Of a stretch of DNA of 18,706 nt, positions 14,722 through 18,706 are shown piece after piece. Under the pieces are notes generated by a model. It was not told the origin of the DNA and made no database searches. It saw only the letters and a list, made by a program, of their open reading frames with translations. Position numbers and translations under genes: made by a program. The stretch is from DASUFI01 sp036274635 (GTDB taxonomy: Bacteria; Planctomycetota; B15-G4), in contig DASUFI010000085.1 in assembly GCA_036274635.1 (NCBI GenBank), positions 1 through 18,706 of the forward strand. The letters are read 5' to 3'. The stretch's first letter is position 1. Each line of letters opens with the position of its first letter.

Positions 14722-15780
14722 CTACACGGGGAGCCACCTCCATCCCATGGCCTCGAACACGGCCGTGCCCACCACGCACACGAAGCCCCACGGCAGCAGG
14801 TACTTGTATCCCAGCGACATGACCTGGTCGACGCGCAGGCGCGGCAGCGTCCAGCGCAGCCACATCTGCACGAAGATGAAGAAGAAGGTCTTGGCCAGCA
14901 GCACCACGATGCCCACCGGCACCGGCATGGCCGAGACGTTCACGAAGGGCAGCGTCCACCCGCCGAAGAAGAGCGTCGCGACCAGCAGGCTGGACACGAA
15001 CATGGACGCGTACTCCTCCAGGAAGAAGAAGGAGAAGCGCATGCCCGAGTACTCGGTGTGGAAGCCCGACACCAGCTCCGACTCCGCCTCGGGCAGGTCG
15101 AAGGGCGCGCGCTTGCAGCCGGCCAGAGAGGAGATGAAGTAGATGAGCGCGGCCACGATCACGAAGGGGTTGCGCAGCACCAGCCAGCCGTGCGCCTCCT
15201 GCCAGCCGTTGATGTCGCCCAGGCGCAGGCTGCCGACGATCAGCACCGGCACCAGCAGCGCCACCGCCGCGGGCACCTCGTAGCTGACCACCTGCGCCGC
15301 CTCGCGCACCGCGCCGAAGAGCGCGTACTTCGAGTTGCTGGCCCAGCCGGCCATGATCACGCCCACGACCTCGACCGAGGCGATGGCGATGATGAAGAAG
15401 AGGCCCAGGTTCACGTCGGCGATCTGCACGCCGACGGCGAAGGGGATGGCCACGAAGCCCGCGAACACGCCGCAGAAGACCACGGCGGGCGCGAACCAGA
15501 ACATGACCTTGTTGGCGTCGCGCGGGATGAGGTCCTCCTTGAAGAGGAGCTTCACCGCGTCCGCGACCGACTGCGCCCAGCCGTGCCAGCCGCCCGTCTC
15601 CATCGGGCCGAAGCGCACCTGCATGTGCGCGGCCACCTTGCGCTCCATCCAGATCGCGAACATGGCGTAGACCGTGATGAAGCCCAGCAGGCTGCCGATG
15701 CACACCGCGTAGGCCAGCGACAGGGCCAGCGTGGGGCCCACCGGCAGGTGCGCGGCGAAGAAGCCGGTCAGCGCTTCCAC
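14722..15780 (-). CDS. nuoH: NADH-quinone oxidoreductase subunit H
   Basis: NuoH is the membrane subunit that joins the peripheral and membrane arms and forms most of the quinone chamber. The 352-aa product has about eight helices. Diagnostic segments are MERKVAAHMQVRFGPMETGG followed by WHGWAQSVADAVKLLFKED in the first cytoplasmic loop and GFHTEYSGMRFSFFFLEEYA in a later one; both are rich in the conserved acidic and Arg residues facing the quinone site. The start is a GTG at 15780, one base after the nuoD stop, with GAGGTGG nine bases upstream inside nuoD. In operons with all 14 subunits nuoE, nuoF and nuoG would lie between nuoD and nuoH; here the two genes touch. Confidence 0.96.
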   Translation of the reverse strand: MEALTGFFAAHLPVGPTLALSLAYAVCIGSLLGFITVYAMFAIWMERKVAAHMQVRFGPMETGGWHGWAQSVADAVKLLFKEDLIPRDANKVMFWFAPAVVFCGVFAGFVAIPFAVGVQIADVNLGLFFIIAIASVEVVGVIMAGWASNSKYALFGAVREAAQVVSYEVPAAVALLVPVLIVGSLRLGDINGWQEAHGWLVLRNPFVIVAALIYFISSLAGCKRAPFDLPEAESELVSGFHTEYSGMRFSFFFLEEYASMFVSSLLVATLFFGGWTLPFVNVSAMPVPVGIVVLLAKTFFFIFVQMWLRWTLPRLRVDQVMSLGYKYLLPWGFVCVVGTAVFEAMGWRWLPV

Positions 15781-15781
15781 G

Positions 15782-16951
15782 TCAGCGGTCCACCTCGCCC
15801 AGGACGATGTCCAGCGAGCCGATGATGGCCACGCCGTCGGCGATCATGCAGCCGGGCAGCAGCGCGTCGAGCACCGAGAGGTTGCAGAAGGAGGGCCCTC
15901 GCGCGCGGCAGCGGAGGGGCGAGGTGCCGCCCTCGCTCACCACGTAGAAGCCCAGCTCGCCGCGCGGGTTCTCGCAGCGCATGTAGGCCTCGCCCTTGCC
16001 CGGCTTGAGCGGCGTCTTGTATTGCCGCACCAGGTTCTTGTCCATGAAGTCGCCGCTCGGCACGCGCGCGCAGGCCTGCCGGATGATGCGCACGGACTCC
16101 ATCATCTCGCGCATGCGCACCCAGTAGCGGTCCCAGCAGTCGCCCAGCGTGCCGTGCGTGCCCTCGCCCACCGGCACGTCGAACTCGATCTCCTCGTACG
16201 GCCAGAGGTAGGGCACGTCGCGGCGCAGGTCCCACTTGACGCCGCTGCCGCGCAGCACCGGCCCGGTGCAGCCCCAGGCCAGCGCCATCTCGCGCGGCAG
16301 CACGCCCACGTTGGCGGTGCGCCCGATGAAGATCTTGTTCGTGGTGAGGATCTGGTTGTACTCGGCCCAGCGCCGCTCGAACTCGTCGCAGAAGGCCAGC
16401 ACGTCGGGCAGCCAGGCCTGGTCGATGTCGTGCGCCACGCCGCCCGGCCGCACGTAGTTGTAGAGCATGCGCGCGCCGCTCGGCCGCTCGAGCAGCGCCA
16501 TGATGCTCTCGCGCTCGCGGAAGGCGTAGAAGAAGGGCGTGTTGGCGCCCATGTCGATGCCGTAGGTGCCGAAGGCGATGAGGTGGCTGGCGATGCGGTT
16601 GAGCTCGCACACGATGACGCGCAGCCACTGCGCGCGCTCGGGCGCCTCGACGCCCAGCAGCTTCTCGACCGTGAGGCTCCAGGCCAGCTCGCTGTTGCAG
16701 GCCGCGAGGTAGTCCATGCGGTCGGTGTACGGCGTGAACTGCAGGTAGCTGACGTTCTCGCCGATCTTCTCAGCGCAGCGGTGCAGGTAGCCGATGTCGC
16801 AGCGCGAGCCGGTGATGATCTCGCCGTCCATCCGCAGCTCGACCCGCAGCACGCCGTGCGTGCTGGGATGCTGCGGCCCGAGGTTGAGCCTGAGCTCCTC
16901 GGTGTACAGGTCGGCGCGCTCGTCGACGGTGTAGAGCTCGAGGGCCTCCAT
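15782..16951 (-). CDS. nuoD: NADH-quinone oxidoreductase subunit D (49-kDa type)
   Basis: NuoD is related to the large subunit of NiFe hydrogenases and forms the quinone site with NuoB. The 389-aa product has LGPQHPSTHGVLR near the N-terminus, with H28 and H32 in the quinone-site loop. The next conserved part is GYLHRCAEK, then TPYTDRMDYLAACN with Y81 at the position of the quinone-contacting tyrosine, and the C-terminus ends normally in LGEVDR. The hydrogenase NiFe cysteines are absent, as expected. It is a separate gene, not fused to nuoC as in E. coli. The ATG at 16951 shares one base with the nuoC stop. An open frame extends far upstream, but nuoC occupies that region. Confidence 0.97.
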   Translation of the reverse strand: MEALELYTVDERADLYTEELRLNLGPQHPSTHGVLRVELRMDGEIITGSRCDIGYLHRCAEKIGENVSYLQFTPYTDRMDYLAACNSELAWSLTVEKLLGVEAPERAQWLRVIVCELNRIASHLIAFGTYGIDMGANTPFFYAFRERESIMALLERPSGARMLYNYVRPGGVAHDIDQAWLPDVLAFCDEFERRWAEYNQILTTNKIFIGRTANVGVLPREMALAWGCTGPVLRGSGVKWDLRRDVPYLWPYEEIEFDVPVGEGTHGTLGDCWDRYWVRMREMMESVRIIRQACARVPSGDFMDKNLVRQYKTPLKPGKGEAYMRCENPRGELGFYVVSEGGTSPLRCRARGPSFCNLSVLDALLPGCMIADGVAIIGSLDIVLGEVDR

Positions 16952-17613
16952 CAGTGCTCCCCGCCCCCCTGCCCCGGCTCCGCCGTCTTGCCGCCCGCCG
17001 CCTCCGGCCGCGTGCTGAAGGGCGCCGGCGGCTGGAAGAGCGGCGTGCCCGCCTCGCGCGGCGGCTTCGGCTCCGGCGCCGGATCGCCCGCGCGGCGCTC
17101 GTAGAGCGGCACGGCGTCCAGCTCCAGCGGCATGCCGCCGTGCTCGGTGGGATACACGTAGTCCTTGCGCAGCGGGTGGCCGATCCACTCCTGCGGCAGC
17201 AGGATGCGGCGCAGGTCCGGGTGGCCCGTGAAGCGCACGCCCAGCAAGTCCCACTGCTCGCGCTCGTGCCAGTTGGCCGCCGCCCACAGCCCCGCGACCG
17301 ACGGCACCTCGGGGATCCAGCTCGCGTGCGTTCCGCCCTCGGGCCGCGGCACGCGCACCTTGACCGTGAGCGAGTGGTGGTGCGTCAGCGAGCAGACGTG
17401 GTAGACGACCTCCATCGCCTCGGGCCGCTCCACCGCCGTGACGTTGTGCAGCATCTCCATGCGGCACTGCGGGTCGTCGCGCAGGAAGGCGAGCGCCGCG
17501 AGCAGCGTGTCCGCCTCCACCACCACGAAGGGGTCCTTCGCGGAGGTGTCGAGCGCGCCGATGCCGGCCACGCCCGAGCCGGCGAGGCGCGCGTGCAGCG
17601 TGGCCTCGTTCAT
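16951..17613 (-). CDS. nuoC: NADH-quinone oxidoreductase subunit C (30-kDa type) with Pro-rich tail
   Basis: NuoC is a peripheral-arm structural subunit that holds NuoD and NuoI. The signature is present: HEREQWDLLGVRFTGHPDLR (116-135), then LLPQEWIGHPLRKDY (138-152). The core ends near residue 173. A tail to residue 220 is rich in Pro, Gly and charged residues (EPKPPREAG..., ending GQGGGEH); many NuoC proteins end soon after the RKDYP motif, so this is an extension. The ATG at 17613 overlaps the nuoB stop (ATGA), and the stop shares a base with nuoD. Confidence 0.95.
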   Translation of the reverse strand: MNEATLHARLAGSGVAGIGALDTSAKDPFVVVEADTLLAALAFLRDDPQCRMEMLHNVTAVERPEAMEVVYHVCSLTHHHSLTVKVRVPRPEGGTHASWIPEVPSVAGLWAAANWHEREQWDLLGVRFTGHPDLRRILLPQEWIGHPLRKDYVYPTEHGGMPLELDAVPLYERRAGDPAPEPKPPREAGTPLFQPPAPFSTRPEAAGGKTAEPGQGGGEH

Positions 17614-18164
17614 GCGCCGGCCCCGCCCCCCACCGGCCGCTGGACGTAGCGCGCTTCCATGTCCGCCGCCGTCGCCGCGCGCCGCGCGAAGACCGCCTCG
17701 CGCGTGATCTTCTCCTTGAGCTTCAGGATCCCGTCCATGAGCGCCTCGGGGCGCGGCGGGCAGCCCGGCACGAAGATGTCCACGGGGATGATCTTGTGCA
17801 CGCCCTTCACGGTGTTGTAGCCCCACTTCACGTAGGGCCCGCCGCCGCACACACACGCGCCCATGGCGATGACGTAGCGCGGCTCGGCCATCTGGTCGTA
17901 CAGGCGCTTCACCCGCACCGCCATCTTGGCGTTGACCGTGCCCGGCACGATGATGAGGTCGCTCTGCCGCGGCGTCGCGCGCGGCACGCCGGCGCCGAAG
18001 CGGTCCAGATCGAAGGTGGCCGCGTACACCGCCATCATCTCGATGGCGCAGCAGGCGATGCCGAAGGTCATGGGCCAGATGGAGCTGCCGCGGCCCCAGC
18101 CGATCAGGCCGTCCACCGCCTTGACCGGCGCGATGTCCGGGAGGGTGTTGTTGAGGACGCCCAC
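17610..18164 (-). CDS. nuoB: NADH-quinone oxidoreductase subunit B (cluster N2)
   Basis: NuoB binds the terminal 4Fe-4S cluster N2 that reduces quinone. The 184-aa product has tandem Cys C38-C39 in FGIACCAIEMM, C104 in MGACVC and C135 in VPGCPPRPEAL, the four expected ligands. C106, two residues after a ligand, is an extra cysteine where E. coli has Asn-Ser. There is also a two-residue insertion between the third and fourth ligands relative to E. coli. The GTG start at 18164 is four bases after the nuoA stop and gives MGVLNNTLPD, a suitable length; the upstream open frame runs through nuoA and has no support. The stop overlaps nuoC by four bases. Confidence 0.95.
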   Translation of the reverse strand: MGVLNNTLPDIAPVKAVDGLIGWGRGSSIWPMTFGIACCAIEMMAVYAATFDLDRFGAGVPRATPRQSDLIIVPGTVNAKMAVRVKRLYDQMAEPRYVIAMGACVCGGGPYVKWGYNTVKGVHKIIPVDIFVPGCPPRPEALMDGILKLKEKITREAVFARRAATAADMEARYVQRPVGGGAGA

Positions 18165-18168
18165 CGCT

Positions 18169-18564
18169 TCAGCCCTGCACCCGCCGCTTGTGCTGGAAGC
18201 TCTTGATCCACTCGAAGTCGCCCTTGACCCACACGTAGACCAGGCCGAGGCCCAGGACCGCCACGAAGAACACGCCCTCCAGCATGCCCAGCATGCGGTC
18301 CGGCGTGCTGGACGACACCAGCGCCCACGGGAACATGAAGGCAATCTCGACGTCGAAAACGATGAAGATCAGCGCAGCCGAGTAGAAGCGCATGTCGAAG
18401 CGCACCTGCGCATCGCCGACCGGATCCTCGGCGCACTCGTAAGGCATGGACTTTTCCGGATATGGGTTCTTAGGCCGGAAAAGGGCCCCGAGGACGAGGG
18501 GCGTGCAGACCATCACGATGCCCGTGATGAGGAACACGAGCACGGCGTGGTAGCTCAGGAACAC
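18169..18564 (-). CDS. nuoA: NADH-quinone oxidoreductase subunit A
   Basis: NuoA is a three-helix membrane subunit next to the quinone chamber. The 131-aa product has the conserved loop PYECAEDPVGDAQVRFDMRFY (YEC cysteine and acidic residues) followed by FIVFDVEIAFMFPWAL, the standard second helix. I chose the GTG at 18564 (MFLSYHAVLVFL) because GGAG lies six bases before it and NuoA normally begins just before helix 1. A GTG at 18600 would add 12 residues and would place the start inside the -10 box. It is the first gene of the operon. Confidence 0.95.
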   Translation of the reverse strand: MFLSYHAVLVFLITGIVMVCTPLVLGALFRPKNPYPEKSMPYECAEDPVGDAQVRFDMRFYSAALIFIVFDVEIAFMFPWALVSSSTPDRMLGMLEGVFFVAVLGLGLVYVWVKGDFEWIKSFQHKRRVQG

Positions 18565-18570
18565 GGCATT

Positions 18571-18574
18571 CTCC
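18571..18574 (-). promoter_or_regulatory. ribosome binding site of nuoA
   Basis: GGAG on the - strand, six bases before the GTG at 18564. It decides between that start and the GTG at 18600. Confidence 0.6.
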
Positions 18575-18598
18575 GCACGGTGGCCGGACGCGGTGACC

Positions 18599-18626
18599 AC
18601 TATAGGGATGGGGGGGAGCGGCGCAA
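18599..18626 (-). promoter_or_regulatory. candidate promoter of the nuo operon
   Basis: On the - strand TATAGT (18599-18604, 5 of 6 to the sigma-70 -10 consensus) lies 16 bp from TTGCGC (18621-18626, which keeps only the TTG of the -35). It is one of the few AT-containing spots in this GC-rich region. Initiation about seven bases downstream of the -10 would give a 5' leader of roughly 30 nt to the GTG at 18564. Confidence 0.6.
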
Positions 18627-18706
18627 GGCGGGGAGCGCGGGGCGGTGCCCATGGCTCGGCGGGGCGTCGGGGGTGTGCTGCGCGGCGCGGAAGGGCATGC
18701 CCTACC
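18627..18706. other. non-coding sequence upstream of the nuo promoter
   Basis: I see no gene here. The only structure is a perfect 12-bp palindrome, AGGGCATGCCCT (18692-18703), about 90 bp upstream of the -10. It could be a regulator site or chance in such GC-rich DNA. Confidence 0.4.

Noticed and set aside
14602..17104. Further + frames opposite nuoI, nuoH, nuoD and nuoC
   Set aside because: They are antisense shadows of conserved complex I genes with no recognisable motif.
18565..18600. Longer NuoA starting at GTG 18600
   Set aside because: It has no ribosome binding site, the start lies within the -10 box, and it adds residues not expected before helix 1; GTG 18564 has GGAG at good spacing.
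18692..18703. 12-bp palindrome AGGGCATGCCCT as a definite operator
   Set aside because: A single GC-rich palindrome at the window edge with a core that recurs inside genes; there is too little to claim a binding site.

Overview
The window is very GC-rich, compact, gene-dense bacterial chromosomal DNA. The organism cannot be named from it. The last ~120 residues of the secreted metalloprotease resemble the C-terminal beta-rich module I associate with secreted proteins of Planctomycetota. The gene set (a split 11-gene complex I operon, an M36-like secreted protease, TopA with several zinc ribbons) fits a free-living, high-GC member of that phylum or a neighbouring group. That placement is an inference.

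Layout. On the + strand: topA (DNA topoisomerase I, GTG start at 51), translationally coupled through an ATGA overlap to a small His-rich four-helix membrane protein (2699-3100). A 188-bp spacer follows, then a 996-aa secreted fungalysin-like (M36) metalloprotease (3289-6279) closed by a perfect 12-bp GC hairpin. Next comes an overlapping two-gene unit: a 64-aa charged protein and an AbiEii/MNT-type nucleotidyltransferase (6369-7101). A SAM-dependent methyltransferase on the - strand (7085-7717) converges on it with a 17-bp overlap.

The rest, 7760-18564 on the - strand, is one tightly packed complex I operon read from right to left: nuoA-B-C-D-H-I-J-K-L-M-N. Junctions range from 4-bp overlaps to 13-bp gaps, and a good promoter and ribosome binding site lie before nuoA. 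The order is the classical one with nuoE, nuoF and nuoG absent, so the operon encodes the quinone-reducing and proton-pumping modules but not the NADH-oxidising module. The electron donor is either a complete NuoEFG encoded elsewhere or another carrier such as ferredoxin.

The most notable features are lineage-specific additions to conserved proteins: a ~118-residue Ala/Pro tail with a terminal amphipathic helix on NuoI, a Pro-rich tail on NuoC, an Ala-rich N-terminal extension on NuoK, a 26-residue tandem duplication near the C-terminus of NuoL, and a charged ~60-residue insert plus histone-H1-like tail on TopA. The 64-aa/nucleotidyltransferase pair looks like a candidate toxin-antitoxin-type module with a possible leaderless promoter. 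I saw no RNA genes, CRISPR arrays, insertion sequences or prophage genes.
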